DNA of 64,000 nt, taken from the NCBI GenBank assembly GCA_034509735.1, contig JACGWO010000001.1, forward strand, positions 33,235,966 through 33,299,965, given 5' to 3'. A program made the translations under genes and the position numbers. Positions within the stretch are counted from its first letter, which is position 1; each line of letters begins with the position of its first letter. Below the pieces are notes generated by a model. That model was not told the DNA's origin. It made no database searches and was given only the letters and a program-made list of their open reading frames with translations. Positions 22,487 to 35,195 of the stretch are shown here, piece after piece. This DNA is from Sesamum alatum (taxonomy: Eukaryota > Streptophyta > Magnoliopsida > Lamiales > Pedaliaceae).

Positions 22487-23517
22487 CACCTTTCAGCTAG
22501 ACTTGGACCTACTTCTTGTTATTTCATAACCAAAGTAGTCCGTCACCATGGGTGGCCATTTAGCAACGGTCCATGGCACTAGAGACTAGGGGATTATGTG
22601 GTGTGAACATTTAGGCTCCGAGTTACATGCAGGTACGGTCCTACCATCGCTCGATACGTACGGGTACGGTCCTACTGTCTCCTGTCTCCCAGCCTTTAGT
22701 GTAGGGAATGGAATTAGGATATCGGTTCCCATCATTGACTTAGGCATCTATGCATAATGCTTGAGATAGGTTTAACTCTATCGATCGACGTAGGAAACCC
22801 CTTTCCTACTCAATCAATTGCTATGGTCATAGACTTTCAGAGTCTAAACCATCTCAGAGTGCATAGGAGACATCACCGTCATGTACTGATAGGGGACATA
22901 TCCTATCTTGGAATCCACCGTCCTCGCTACATACTCCAACTGCACTGGACAAGGCTTATAATGACCATCTTACAGAATGATCACCTCTCACCAGATCCAA
23001 GATACAGTCTTCATATGCACGTGACTGCCATGCATCCTCAAGTCCGAGGACTTATCCCGTACTATCGAAACTGGGAATACGAGTCATACCGACTAAGCCC
23101 GAGTGGCTTCCATATGACGATTCCCGCAGACCCTCAGTCACATAGCTGGCTGACCCACTAACACTGCACGGACAAGCCTCGTCACTTGTCGATGAAATGC
23201 GACTGCAGATGCTTAGTACAAGTCTCAAATGGATTCTCGATGCCCTGTCTCGAGATTCCTTGACTTGAAGTATTTCAGACCGATTCGGCAAAACTGATTT
23301 CATGAACATACCTCCAAGCGTAGTTTTAATTTTCCGAAATATTATTTCAGTCTGTGGGCATTTGTTGTGACATCAAAACGATGCAAGCAGTAAGTACAAC
23401 AAACTCATGCCTATGAATTCTTACTACATTCATTAACATAATATTACTTGTTCAAAGATTGACGAATGGTTCTCAGAGCAGCCAATGCCATTGACTTTCT
23501 GATCACCTATTCTAACA
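22487..23517 (-). repeat. Family C LTR, right piece (host of X)
   Basis: It continues the C LTR interrupted at 6938, starting at CACCTTTCAGCTAGACTTGG and ending at the LTR terminus CTAACA (23517). The next bases ATTCC (23518-23522) belong to a leader region, not a PPT, so this C LTR looks like a solo LTR whose left flank was lost at 5824. Confidence 0.85.
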
Positions 23518-24462
23518 ATTCCATACCATTCTCGTTTCACGAGATTCTCAAGATATTTCCCTCACCCTTTTACGTGATCCCGAGGACTCCAAGCAAATCG
23601 CGTTATTCGGGCATTAGACCCAACCCAGTCAACCAAATCATAGCGCTCACTGCTACCCCCACGACTCATGAGACAGGCAACAGGAGTGTACTCTTCGTTC
23701 ATGACAAAGTGCAGCTTCTTTTCAGCACGATAGTCGTGCCATGACTCATGAGACCACCCTATCAACTGAAACTAGCTTCCTCACTTTGCTATGAATGGAA
23801 GGCTTGGATGAACTCCTAGAGTCCTAGTCCATTTATTAAGGGTCTAATATTCAATTTGGTCCAACCAAGTGAGAGTTTGATGACCGAGATCTCATTACAA
23901 TAAAAAAAAAAAAAAAAGAAACAAGCGATAACCCGGGGGGGAGTACAATTGGAGGGGGATAGAAAGCCTTATTATTCCAAGAAAAGAGAAGGAGGAAAAA
24001 AAATGAGGCACACAGGCCCAACATAAAATTAAAACCATACATTCGGTCTGGGGCTTGTGATCATCCGTTCTCATCCAACGCGCATAATTCATGATATCCA
24101 ATCATCAATAATGCACATAAACCATGATATTCAATCACATAATTCATAAATGAATTAAAAGACAAGGTATACATGCAAACTTGGTGTAACATTGGTAGTC
24201 CTTTTCTTGTTAGAAGAACCTTTCCTCATTATTCACAAAACATTAATATTTTGAGGTTGCAAACCAAATAAAATAAACATTTTTTCAAATAATGTATTCA
24301 AGAAAACATGCAAAATAAATAAAATAATTTTCAGAAATTATTTCAAAAGTAAAGAAAAAAGAGAATCACCAGAACGGCCAAGGGCCACCGCTGCCGGCAG
24401 CCACCTGCTGGGACAGGGAAGCTGCCGGCCGGGTGCAAGATCCGCCTGCCACGCTACTAGCT
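23518..24462 (-). other. Orphan 5' leader fragment
   Basis: It matches the leaders of E2 and B: two decayed copies of the CACGACTCGTG motif (about 23660 and 23740), an ACCAAGTGAGAGTTTGATG block, an A16 tract near 23900, GCACACAGGCCCAACA, and a GC-rich end (24372-24461). Neither gag nor PBS is attached. It is probably the leader of a minus-strand element into which the C LTR inserted, later truncated on both sides. Confidence 0.7.
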
Positions 24463-24550
24463 TTCATAATCATGTGAATAATATTTAGTCTCGATATGTA
24501 TGTACATTTGGACTTAATGATGAGTGTAGTGGCTTGGAAAGGCTTCAAGC
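24463..24550. other. Short unassigned stretch
   Basis: About 88 AT-rich bases between the orphan leader and the E2 body. I cannot match them to any element part in the window. They may be filler at a deletion junction or a piece of unrelated DNA. Confidence 0.4.
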
Positions 24551-27460
24551 AGGTTCCAATACTCCCATAGCAAAGTTGCCTGCCATATAGGCGAACATGG
24601 CTTGGCCGTGCTAGGCGCCACGTCCATCCTGTGGACGCAGTCTTCATCCATGACCACTATTCAATGCACTCGTCATTGAGCCTGACTGTGCATACCTTTG
24701 AGACTAACTGGTTTTCACTATGCTCTGGAAGCTAGTATCGCTTTAGCCTTCCAAAATAACTCTCGACAGACGGTGCATCATGAACACATCTTTAGTCCTT
24801 ATTCAAGTACTAAGGATTGTTCTTGATTATTGTCTTCAACCCCACAGTGCATTACCAATTTCTGTTGAGTCATGCAAGAAGCACACTCAACATCGGTTCC
24901 TATGCACCGAGTAAACATATCGTATGTTTGCCTAGGGTTAAGATGTAGGGGATACTTAACATTCAAGTTTTCTCATTAGTCCACCGTGACTAAGTCTTGA
25001 ATGACTTGATGCTTTACTCATAGTATCCAAGCTTTCTCATCAGTCTAACTATGACTGAGTCTCGAACAACTTGTCCCTCTACATATCTGTGTTTTCTCAT
25101 CAGTCTACCATTGATTGAATCTTTGAAAAACTCAATTCATGATATATATGTGGGAACCCTAAAATGTCATGGAGAATTTTCGTGAGTTAGAGTTGTGTTC
25201 TAGTGATTCCTAATGTCTTGAATTCATCCATGAATCAAGACATTACACACTTAAACACATGGAACACCATTGCTACTCCCACTGATCACCTACGTCGTTT
25301 AAGACTGAGTCATGCTCCGTATGAGCTCGTCAAAATGAATATTCCAGTTATGCAGTGTTTCAAACCTTGTTTGAATTTCCTAGAGAATTCTATGGCTCCT
25401 CTCCATAGATCCTACTACGATGTCCAACATCACGTTCTGCAGGTCGTTTGGATTTCTATCCAAATTTGACCGAACTTATCTCGATCACTCGTACCTCTAC
25501 GACATTCGGGTTTGTTCTTAAGGGGACTAGAATATGATCAGTTTAAGTAAGAAATATAATTATAAGCAATGTTAGCATTATTCTGCCTTAAACCTATACA
25601 AATTAGACACCAAGTCTAATTTTTCTCCCACTAGTCCCTTGATGTATGTAGGATCCTTCTACCTGCTCAAGGACTTTGTCGAGACACAGGCTTGCCAAAT
25701 CATGGCTCCTTGTGCGTGACTCCTAGCAAAGTGTCACGTTCCTTACCTTGGCAATTTTTGAGTCTACGTCTACACGAGCTAAGGTAATTTGGTGAAACTT
25801 CGATCGATCTTCATCTAACGAGGCTCGATCGTTCCCTTTATCAGGGACCGTCATACTTGGCCTTTACAGAAAACGTTTCACTGAGAATTCCATTCTCAAC
25901 TTGGATGCTCAAGAGCTCCCACTAAATACATGGCCTTTTCGATCCTATCGAAACAGGTTTAATATTGCGACCATTTATGGTTCACCACCTCAAGTCTAAT
26001 TCCCAAACCTCCTATGGAATCTTTAGACTTTTGAACCCTCTTATGGTCTTGTTATTAGTAACCTACAGTTGTCTTGTTGGATCCCTTCCAATAGACTATT
26101 TGGCAAGCTTACTTCGTCCAACAAAGAGCTTTGGGACTTTCTTCTTCGTAAAAGACTTGTAAATTTTGTTGATTCAAATCATCTATTCTAGATTCATCGA
26201 ACTTTCCAATTTACTCATCTTTAATTAGAGGTAACGTCCTAGCTACAGCAGATGCCAAATCTATAAGTTAGTCTTGATTAATCCATTTAGATTATTTGAA
26301 TTTTGAGTATTCATAAACCTTTTATGGGATGATTTTCTAGGAATATGCGTGTAAGCACTAGCAAACATGAATCAATATTCAATAATTTTGTTGATCAAAT
26401 ATGTATGAAATAAAACCTTTGTCCAACAAAGATACATACTTTTGATCATGCTAGATTACGTAATTCCTATAAACTATCCTAACATGATCACGATTATAGG
26501 CCTAACATGTCTCTAGTCCTTTTCATCAACGGACCTTGCCATTGTTGAATCCTAGAACTGTTGTTGGCTTTTAAATCATTATCACTTTCTACAAACCACC
26601 CGCAGATTAGTGACAGGAACAGTATCAAATACCGAATAGAGTAAAAGTAATCATGTCAATACTCAATATCAATTTTACCTACATTGGAGAGGGGTTTAGG
26701 ATACTCCCTTTTCCAATGGCCCTCTTTACGGCAGTGAATGCTTACGTTCTTAGAAATCTATGAACTTGACTGCTGAACCTTTTTGCTCTTTCCTTTACCT
26801 CCACCTTGTGTTGTAAAGGAACAACACTTTAAGTGCTTAATAGTTGATGTCACCTTACCCTTCTTCCTCTTTTGGCGTCTGGTACCCTTGCCTTTCGCTA
26901 TGGAGGTTGAAGCCTCTCCTACTAGTACCGATGGCGCAGATTTTGCAATCATTGCCTCGTACTAGACCAATATAATTACCAACCTATGAAGATCGTTTCT
27001 AAGCTCGTTCATGTTCGATAATTAATAGTTCGTAGGAGGAAGGAAGAGACTGAAGGATCATGTCAATGTACGTCTCTATTTCAAGACTGACGTGGAGATC
27101 TTTTGAGCTTCTCCACTAGGGATTGCATCATCACTCCATGTTCTTTGTACAGACGTTCCTTCCGTCATCTTAGCTTCAAAAAATACCTTCGTTGCATTAT
27201 ACCCTACATGCTGGTCCGGGACCATATAGACATGATGCAAACGAAGCATAGTTGAGCCAACATCATTATATCCTACTTGTCCGTGGTCGTCCTTCAACTT
27301 TTGAATGCCAAGCGTTGCTTTAGTTATCGACCCCTCCGACAAGGGCTGAGGAACGTCCTCATCCGGTATGTGAGTTAAGCATCTGGAAATCTAAGACCAT
27401 CTTAAGATTTCACAGTCAATTCGTATAGTTGGTTCCTATTTAATAAGCCTCTTAGTAATG
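24551..27460 (-). pseudogene. Decayed gag-pol remnant of E2
   Basis: Closely related to the E1 body: 24551 corresponds to about 17195, and 27342 to about 19994. Traces on the minus strand: gag start region (27076-27342, LGIQKLKDDH); zinc-knuckle remnant HCRKEGHWKREYP (about 26700-26760, last Cys to Tyr); integrase tail (about 25585-25640); RT trace WNIHFDELIR (about 25320-25355). No usable frame remains. Shared decay with E1 suggests both derive from an already non-autonomous subfamily or from duplication. Confidence 0.75.
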
Positions 27461-28002
27461 TGTTTGGGGATACTTAGATATTCACAATATATAAAGCAGA
27501 AAATAATAAGCAGAACGAAGTAATATTTAGGTTAAGTCTCAGTCCTTAGTCCTTAACCACTCCCACTATTTCTACGAAAACACGACACTCTCAAACGTTG
27601 TTTTCGGGAAATGCTTTCCTAGTGGGCTCAGGATCCACAGCGATCTCCCCCATACCCTACTTTTACGATTCTCATGGGAAACAACCTATGGGAGGTATTC
27701 CATACCATTCTCGTTCCACGAGATTCCCAAGATAATTGCCTCACCCTTTTACGTGATCCCGAGGACTCCAAGCGAATCACGTTATTCGGGCGTTAGACCC
27801 GACCCAGTCAACCGATTCATAGACTCACTGCTACCCCCACGACTCATGAGACAGGTAACAGTAGTGTACTCCTCGTTCATGACGAATTGCAGCTTCTTTT
27901 AAGTACGATAGTCATGCCACGACTCGTGAGACCACGCTATCGACTGAAACTAGCTTCCTCACTTTGCCATAGATGGAAGGCTTGGACAGACTCCCAGAGT
28001 CC
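27461..28002 (-). other. E2 leader, gag-proximal piece
   Basis: It carries the paired motif at 27838-27848 (CACGACTCATG, one change) and 27918-27928 (CACGACTCGTG), as in AL, A and B. It ends at AGTCC (27998-28002), one copy of the target duplication of element A; the leader resumes at 50665. Confidence 0.8.
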
Positions 28003-30232
28003 TGTTGGAATAGGTGACCAGAAAGCCAATAGGTTTGGCAATTTGTAACCTATTCGACAACTTGATGTGAATGTAATATTATTAGGTGATGAATAAGATG
28101 AGTGTTCGTCACCAATGGTACCTTCTTTGTTGCGCTCATCTTACATTTGTTAAAATGGTGTTTAACTTATATCGCAACAAAGCCCACAGACCATGGATAA
28201 CAACTCGTGCAGTTGGGCCACGCATTGGATGGTGGTCATGAAACCAACTGATTAAGAGTTGGGTCTGAAACGTTCCAAGTCGAGGACCTTGAGACAGGGC
28301 ATCAAGAGTCCTATTGAGACTTGCGTCAAGAGTCGTGTTCATTGGATGAGTGCCGTGTTTCATCGGCGATAGGCGTGGGACGCCTACACGATCTTGATGG
28401 GTTGGTCGACTGGGGTCGAGCCGACTGGACTGACTCGCGGGGATCATCATATGGAAGCCTTGGAGGCTTGGTCGGTATGATTGGTTTTCCCCGATTCCGA
28501 TAGTACGGGAGTAATCCTCAGACTTGAGGAATCATGGCAGTCGCGTGCACAGGACGGCTGTATCTTGGATCTGGTGAGAGGTAATCATTCTGTAAGATGA
28601 TTATCATAAGCCTTGTCCAGTGCAGTCGGAATGTGTAGTGAGGACGGTGGATTCCAAGAAGAGGATCCTTCCCCTGTCAGTATGTGACAGAGGTATCTCC
28701 TATGCACTCGAAGACACGTTCATGCTGTTTAAACCTGTGGCCTCAGTGGTTGGTCGAACAGGGAATGGTTTCCTGTGTCGACGCAATGAAGCATACGTGG
28801 TCTCGAGTATTAAGCATAGATGCCTAGTCAAGGATGGGAACCGACGCCCAATTCCATACCCTAGACTAAGGCCAGGAGAAGGTAGACGGAAGGATCGTAC
28901 CCGTACGGAATCGGCGCCTAAATGTTCACGCCAATTCACCTAGTCTCTAGTGCTATGGACCATTGCTAGACGGCCACCCATGGTAACGGGCCCTTGTGGG
29001 ACACGGGCCCAAGTCTAGCTGAGGGTGAACCTAAAGGGTCACACACAAATCACCGAGGAGGTTGAGAGATTGACTTGGAGTCAATCTCGAAGGATAAAAT
29101 AAGTAATTGGATTACTTAAGGGAAAGTCCATTCGATGGACGGGCCGATATTGTATCGGGGCTTTCGTTTAATCGGTAAATTGGATTTTCAATTAAATATG
29201 GAAAGTTGAGACGTTGAGACGATGGATCTTTTAATTGGATTAACAGATCAACGGGAATAATTTAAATGGACATTAAATTGGATTTAATGTTGGATTCGTC
29301 GTAATTGGATTACGATAAAACCCGGTCCGTTAAATTATACCCGAGAGGAGAAATAATTCCTATTTTGGAATAGGAAGAAGTTGGACTTCTTCCCTTAATT
29401 AAACATGGCCAACACGCTCCCTTGGAGGAAGCAAAATCAGCCATGTTTCATGCTAGGTGGTATGTTGACTTATCTCTTTTGGAAAGAGACAAATCAACTC
29501 CAATCAAGTTCTTCCCTTTTGGTATGATTTGATCATACCATAAATTTTGGTAGGCTTGATTGAAGAATTGATGGTGATTGATTGGAATGAATCTAGACAT
29601 CCTTGGATCAACCTAGACACATTCCAATAATCACATTAATTATGTATATATATTAGAATATACAACACCAAGCATATGTGATTCATTATTCATCTTTTTC
29701 TAGTAAAAAGAGAAGACAAAAATCGTCTCCTCTCTCTTAAACTCTCGGCCACTCTCCCTCTTTTACACTTGTGTTCTTCACTTGATTTTAAATCAACAAG
29801 AAGAACAAAGTAAGTTTAAGAGAGCACTAATTCATAGTGTTCTTCTCTTAAACCGATTCCTTCTTAAACCCGTTCTTTTCTAGCAAGAAGAACGTGTGTT
29901 TCTTCCGTTGTGGTGTGGATCACCTTTGGAGAATCCATATGTTTGGATTTCGTGAGCATTCCGGAGAAGGAACAACGCAAGTAGCCGGGAGCATACGCTA
30001 AATAATCAAAGGTAACGGTTTATTACGCTTTGATTGATCTAATATACATCTATGCCCTATGTGTTTAAACATATGTTTCTAATATTTACACATCCTACAT
30101 CGAACGCCCGGTTTAGCACCCAAGGGTACACCCCTTGGGATTCGTATTTTAAATTAGATGTAATTTAATTTACGCACTTTTCACGCTTTCTCGCTTCCGC
30201 TCGCGCTCCCGGGCGGATCCGCTTGTCCTTCA
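28003..30232 (+). repeat. 5' LTR of A (family A, 2230 bp)
   Basis: From TGTTGGAATAGG to TTGTCCTTCA, followed by two bases and the PBS. The palindrome chain is present in reverse reading (centres TGG), including a perfect 10-bp arm pair GAGATTGACT near 29070-29090 and CCGATA/TATCGG at 29144-29158. Stem-loop 30119-30139 has arms CCCAAGGG/CCCTTGGG; the closing stem is CGCCCGG 30105-30111 with CCGGGCG 30209-30215. Confidence 0.92.
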
Positions 30233-30234
30233 AG

Positions 30235-30246
30235 TGGTATCAGAGC
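30235..30246 (+). other. Primer-binding site, tRNA-iMet (A)
   Basis: TGGTATCAGAGC lies two bases after the LTR. Complementarity to initiator tRNA-Met continues through CCGGTTCGAT, so the tRNA T arm may also pair. Confidence 0.92.
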
Positions 30247-31979
30247 CCGGTTCGATGTAAGGGGCATAGATCTATGTATTTGGCATGATCTACTTGCTTT
30301 TAATGGCTTTATTGGCATGTTAGATTGTATAAATATATGACTAATATGATAATTCAATTATTTGGATTTATTGGACTTTTGGCATGCTTTATTTTATTAG
30401 ATTGGATCAAAAATTGCATGCTTATTTTCAGAATAATATTATTGTTATTGTGCTGAAACAGTTTTGAAAAACAAAAAAAAAAAAAAAAATCGATCAGACC
30501 GGCAGTGGCCGCGCTGCCCTGTGCGCGCGGTCGGCCGGCCAGCACAACGGCTGGGCCGTTTTGTGCCGTTTTTCGACTTTTTCCGAAAAATTTAATTTTT
30601 TGTATTTTCTGCACAATATTCTAAAAATATATTAATTTTGCATTTTTTATTTTGGAATAATTGGATTATTCCTTGAATTAAATTTGCTTAATTAATTTGG
30701 GATTAATACATGCATTGGATGCATTGTTTAAAATGTCCATTAAATTTGAAATTTGGATTTTGCATATTATTAGTATGTTTATACTTTTGTGATGTTGTAC
30801 ATCACTTGGGTATTTGGAATATCCATTGGCATTTATGCATGATTATTTGGAATAATTATGTTATGTGTGTTGATGGAATCAACATGGGATGATCACAAGA
30901 GCCCTAGACCTTATGTATGGATGAATCTATGATCATTTATTTTCTGTTGGGTGGGGCCTGCGTGCCTCTTTTTTTGGGACTATCATCTCCTGTATTATCA
31001 GCCTCATGATGTTAAGGCTTGCTTTCCTTATTACCAATGTATTACTTTCAGTTGTAATGAGAGTAGATAGGATTGGTGAGGTTTTACTTTTAACAAGCAA
31101 TTGGAGTCAGAGACCCCAAGGAGAAGCATCAAGGCGTGAAACAAGAAGCACTTCAAGGCCCATTGGAATGACAATGGGTTTATTATTATTGTAATAATTT
31201 AGGACCACCCTAGACAGACCATAGACTCACTGCAGGCTCACTGGGTCGCATAGGTTGGGCTTGTGATCATCCTAACAGGGGTATGCTATGTTTTATGCAT
31301 GCGGCGTTTTTTATTTATCGCTTTAAATATTGGATATTTATGCATGCTAAAACACCATAATGTGATGAGGTTTCGGTCACACTTAAACTCTCATTTGGTT
31401 GGACCAAATTAAATATTAGGCCCAGAACGGACTTGGATCAAAATGGTATTTATGATTTGTCCGAGCCTTCCATCCACAGCAATGTGGTGAGGAAGCTACC
31501 ACTAACCAAGTGTGGTCTCACGAGTCGTGGCATACTTGGACTAGGGGAAAGCTGCACCATTGTTGTGAACAAAAAGACTGCGCTCGTTGTTTTCCTGTCT
31601 CACGAGTCGTGGGGGGCGACAGTTTGAGGCATGATTTGGTTGATGGGTCGGGCCTAACACTGAGTAACATGGTTCGCTTGGAGTCCTCGGAACCATGCGA
31701 ATAGGTGAGGCAAAATATCTTGGGAATCTCATTGGATGAGAATGATATTGGATATCTCCCACGAGGTCTTCTTCATGTGAATCGTAAAAGCGAGGCATGG
31801 AGATTACGCTTGTGGATCCCAAGCCCACTAGGAAATGGTTTCCCAAAACTCTGCTTGAGAGTGGTGGACTTTCGTATAAATAGTGGGAGGGTTAAAGACT
31901 AAAAGACCAAGTCTTCAACTTGAACAATAATATTACCATCATCTGCTAATTTCTGCTTTACATTTTCATTAATGTAGAT
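30247..31979 (+). other. 5' leader of A
   Basis: A 1.7-kb untranslated leader. Features: an A17 tract (about 30472-30489), a short GC-rich island (30493-30562), the shared block ACTCACTGCAGGCTCACTGG near 31225, and paired palindromes CACGAGTCGTG at 31519-31529 and 31601-31611 (82 bases apart, as in AL). Small frames at 31006-31194, 31433-31627 and 31705-31902 lack known domains. Confidence 0.75.
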
Positions 31980-32850
31980 ATGTCTAAGAACCCATTAACC
32001 ATGATTCTTGAGACTAACAAATTCAACGGAACGAACTATTCGAACTGGCTGAGAAACCTGAGGATTGTCCTCGGTTTCGAGAACCAAGGCTACGTCTTGG
32101 ACGAGCCGCCACCGAGCGACTTACAGGAGGGGTCCACGCCTGAAGAACGTTTGACGTTCGAGAAATGGCATGAGGACAACCGAAAAGTACGCAGTATCAT
32201 ACTGGCTTCGATGTCTAACGACATCCAGAAGTAGTATGAGAGGCTGGACAACGTCTCCGCCATAATGCTCCGCATGAACGAGGTTTATGCGGTTCCAGAT
32301 AGGCATATTAGATATGCGGCCACAAAAGCATTCTTTGGCACTAAGCTCGCTGAAGGAGCGTCTGTACAAAGTCATGGGGTCAAGATGCTCTCCCTAGTGG
32401 AGAAACTCGAGGACCTTAAAGCTGGGCTTAAGAATGACAAGTACATTGACGTGATCCTCCAGTCGCTTCCTCCATCCTATGACCCGTTTTTTGTAAACTA
32501 CAACATGAACGGACTTGAGAAGTCTATTCATGAGTTGATCAACATGCTGGTCCAATATGAGGCAACGAACCACAAGTCGGCGCCGGCGGTATTGATAGGA
32601 GAGGCTTCAACCTCCAAGGCGAATGGCAAGAGGGCCGGATGCTGGAAGAGGAAGAAGGGCAAAGGCAAGACGGTTGCGGCCCTTGCTCGCGCTCCAGGCG
32701 TCCCTGTTGCTCCGGTTGGACCGAGCAAAAGGAAAGGGAAGGCCCGTGGTTCTTAGCGGTCCAAGGCAAATGATGTCTGCATGCATTGCCAAGGAAAAGG
32801 GCATTGGAAGAGGGAGTGCCCACAACTCTTCTCCAACCCAGGTATGTTTG
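31980..32850 (+). pseudogene. gag: gag pseudogene of A
   Basis: Starts at ATG 31980 (MSKNPLTMILETNKFNG) and runs to a CX2CX4HX4C zinc knuckle (CMHCQGKGHWKREC, about 32774-32815). Two nonsense codons break it, TAG at 32232-32234 and TAG at 32754-32756, both where related copies have CAG. Otherwise the frame is intact, including the NYNMNGLEKSIHELINM stretch that is frameshifted in AL. A basic Lys/Gly-rich segment lies before the knuckle. Capsid role by family. Confidence 0.87.
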
Positions 32851-33662
32851 TGGTTGAAGTAAATATGATTACTAATTCTGTTTCATGGGTATTGGATACC
32901 GGGTGTGGTGCTCACATCTGCAATGATTTGCAGGCACTGCAAAGAAGCAGAAGGCTAACCAAGGATGAGATGATCCTGAGGCTAGGCGATGGCAAGATCG
33001 TTGCTGCGGAGGCCGTAGGATCGCTAGAGTTAGCCATTAGTAGTCATGTTAGGATTGTACTGAACGATTGTTTCTATGTACCTAGCATGATTAAAAACAT
33101 TGTTTCCATTCCGGTCCTTGATAAGGAGGGATATGAATTTACCATCAATAAAAACGGTTTTTTTCATTATCAAAGATGGTATTTCTCATCTGCTTGGTAC
33201 ATTGGTCAACGGTCTGTACATACTTCAACAGTCTAATTGGATTATGACTGCAGAACACAAACGAAAACGTGATGATCATAATAACGCATAGATATGGCAT
33301 GCGAGGTTAGGTCATATCTCTAAAGATAGGATAAGAAGGTTGGTGGACTCAAAGAGTCTAGAAATAGACGATTTGGACAACCTACCGACCTGTGAATCCT
33401 GTCTAATGGGAAAGATGACCAAGAAACCCTTTGTTGGAGAAAGTACGCTAGCCAGTGGTCTATTGGATTTGATCCATACAGATGTCTGTGGTCCACTAAA
33501 TACTCAGGCTAGAGGTGGGTACTCGTACTTCATAACCTTTACCGATGATCACTCACGGTATGGTTATGTTTACTTGATGAGGTACAAGTCTGAAGCCTTT
33601 GGAAGGTTTAAGGAATACAGACTTGAAGTAGAGAACCAAACCGGTCGAAAGATCAAAGCCCT
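32851..33662 (+). pseudogene. Protease and integrase N-terminal half of A
   Basis: The protease has the normal active site WVLDTGCGAHICND (about 32884-32925). An extra T in a T run near 33160-33167 shifts the frame, and a TAG at 33289-33291 breaks it just before IWHARLGHIS. The rest (33292-33662) is open: zinc ligands of the HHCC domain, then LIHTDVCGP (first catalytic Asp) and FITFTDDHSRYGY. It stops at KIKAL, where C LTR sequence begins; the second Asp and the Glu are absent. Confidence 0.87.
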
Positions 33663-33956
33663 TTGGTGCAAAACGGGGAACAATGCATGTAGCCGAAACG
33701 AAGACAAAACTACAACCGGGTAGGTTCTTTAATTTCGTTTTTTCGGTTTCAATTCTATGGCCTCCATGTTGTGTTTTATTGAACATGAGATACACCGAAC
33801 GCCCGGGAGAATCAAGGGCACACCCCTTGATTCGTTTATGTATGTTATGCATAATTTAAATTCCTTTTAATTATGCTTTGTAATTTTTAATTACACACTA
33901 TTTCGCGCTTCCACTATACGCGTTAATCTCCCGGGCCGATCCACACAATCCTTTCA
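33663..33956 (+). repeat. Right end of a family C LTR
   Basis: The last 294 bases of a C LTR, from GGTGCAAAACGGGGAAC to CCTTTCA, reverse-complementary to 14749-15041. It is joined directly to the A integrase on the left, with only the short shared CTT/TGG at the join. The perfect 10-bp hairpin is at 33809-33833. Confidence 0.88.
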
Positions 33957-35195
33957 CGATGTCCCTTCCATTATGGCTCGCCTTAAGGATTGCTATGCAG
34001 TCCCGGACCGGCATACTAGGTATGTCGCGACGAAGGCGTTATTTGGAACTAAAATGATAGAAGGATCCTCTGTACAAGAGCACGGGGTTAAAATGCTTAC
34101 CCTGGTGGAAAAGCTTGAGGACCTAAAGGCAGGTCTCGATAATGAAACGTACATAGATGTGATCCTTCAGTCACTCCCACCCTCCTTTGACCAATTTATC
34201 ATCAACTACAAACATGAACGCACTTGAGAAGGGCATTCATGAGTTGATCAATATGTTGGTGCAGTACGAGGCAACGACTAAGAAGTCCACGCCATCGGTA
34301 TTGTTTGGAGGTGCTTCAACTTCTAATACGAAAGGCAAAGGTGTCGGACGTTGGAAGAAGAAGAAAGGGAAGGGAAAGGCCGTCAAAGCAGCTACGAACA
34401 CTAAGAGTGTTCCCATTGCCAAAGAGGGGAAAGGCAAAGGAAAGGGAAAGGTTGTCTCCAAGCAACAGTCGAAGGCATATGACATATGTATCAACTGCCA
34501 TGAGAAAGGGCATTGGAAGAGAGAGTGCCCCAAACTCTTCTCGAACCAAGGTATTTATGTGATTGAGGTTAATATGGTCACTAATTCTGCCTCTTGGGTA
34601 TTAGAAACCAGCTGTGGAGCTCACATTTGCAATAACTTGCAGGTGTTGAAAAGAAGCAGAAAACTGGGTAGCGGGGACATGATCCTGAAGCTTGGGAATG
34701 GCAAGGCCATCTCGGCAGAAGCAGTAGGATCCGCCACTCTAGTGATTATTGATAATATTAGCATAGATTTAGAGCAAGTTTATTTTGTACCTAGTATGAT
34801 TAAAAACATTATCTCCATTCCATTGTTGGACAATAGTGGTTATGAGTTTAGAATCAATAAAAAATGCTTTTATTTGATGAGGTGTGGAATTGCTCATCTA
34901 CTTGGTACATTGCATAACAGGCTCTATATCTTGCAACAAACGAATTTCGTTCTCAACACTCAACACAAACGAAAATTAGATAATAATGGGAATGCATGTC
35001 TGTGGCACGCTAGGCTAGGTCACATATCCCAAGACAGGATGAAGAGGTTGGTAGACTCAAAGAAACTAGAGGTTGGGGACTTGAGCGATCTACCAACTTG
35101 TGAATCCTGTCTAAGAGGGAAAATGACCAAGAAGCCCTTTGTAGGACAAAGTAGGCTTGCCACAGGTCTGTTGGACTTGGTCCATACAGACGTAT
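33957..35195 (+). pseudogene. Inverted copy of X gag-protease-integrase
   Basis: Reverse-complementary partner of 13511-14748. Gag from DVPSIMARLKDCY; a one-base insertion before MNALEKG (same as in X); then an open run of over 330 codons with zinc knuckle CINCHEKGHWKREC, protease tract VLETSCGAHICNN (catalytic Asp to Glu and Gly to Ser, so inactive), LWHARLGHISQ and TCESCLRGKM, ending at LVHTDV. CGATG (33957-33961) and CGTAT (35191-35195) are the same insertion sites as CATCG and ATACG in X. Confidence 0.88.

Noticed and set aside
28620..28943. A 107-codon sense-strand frame in A LTRs (4133, 28620, 47010, 54872).
   Set aside because: Differences between copies are mostly amino-acid changing, the A2 copy is truncated, and no domain is seen; more likely open by chance.
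31433..31902. Small frames in the leader conserved between AL and A (65-67 codons).
   Set aside because: Conservation equals that of the whole leader between two recent copies; no domain, and not kept in B or E2.
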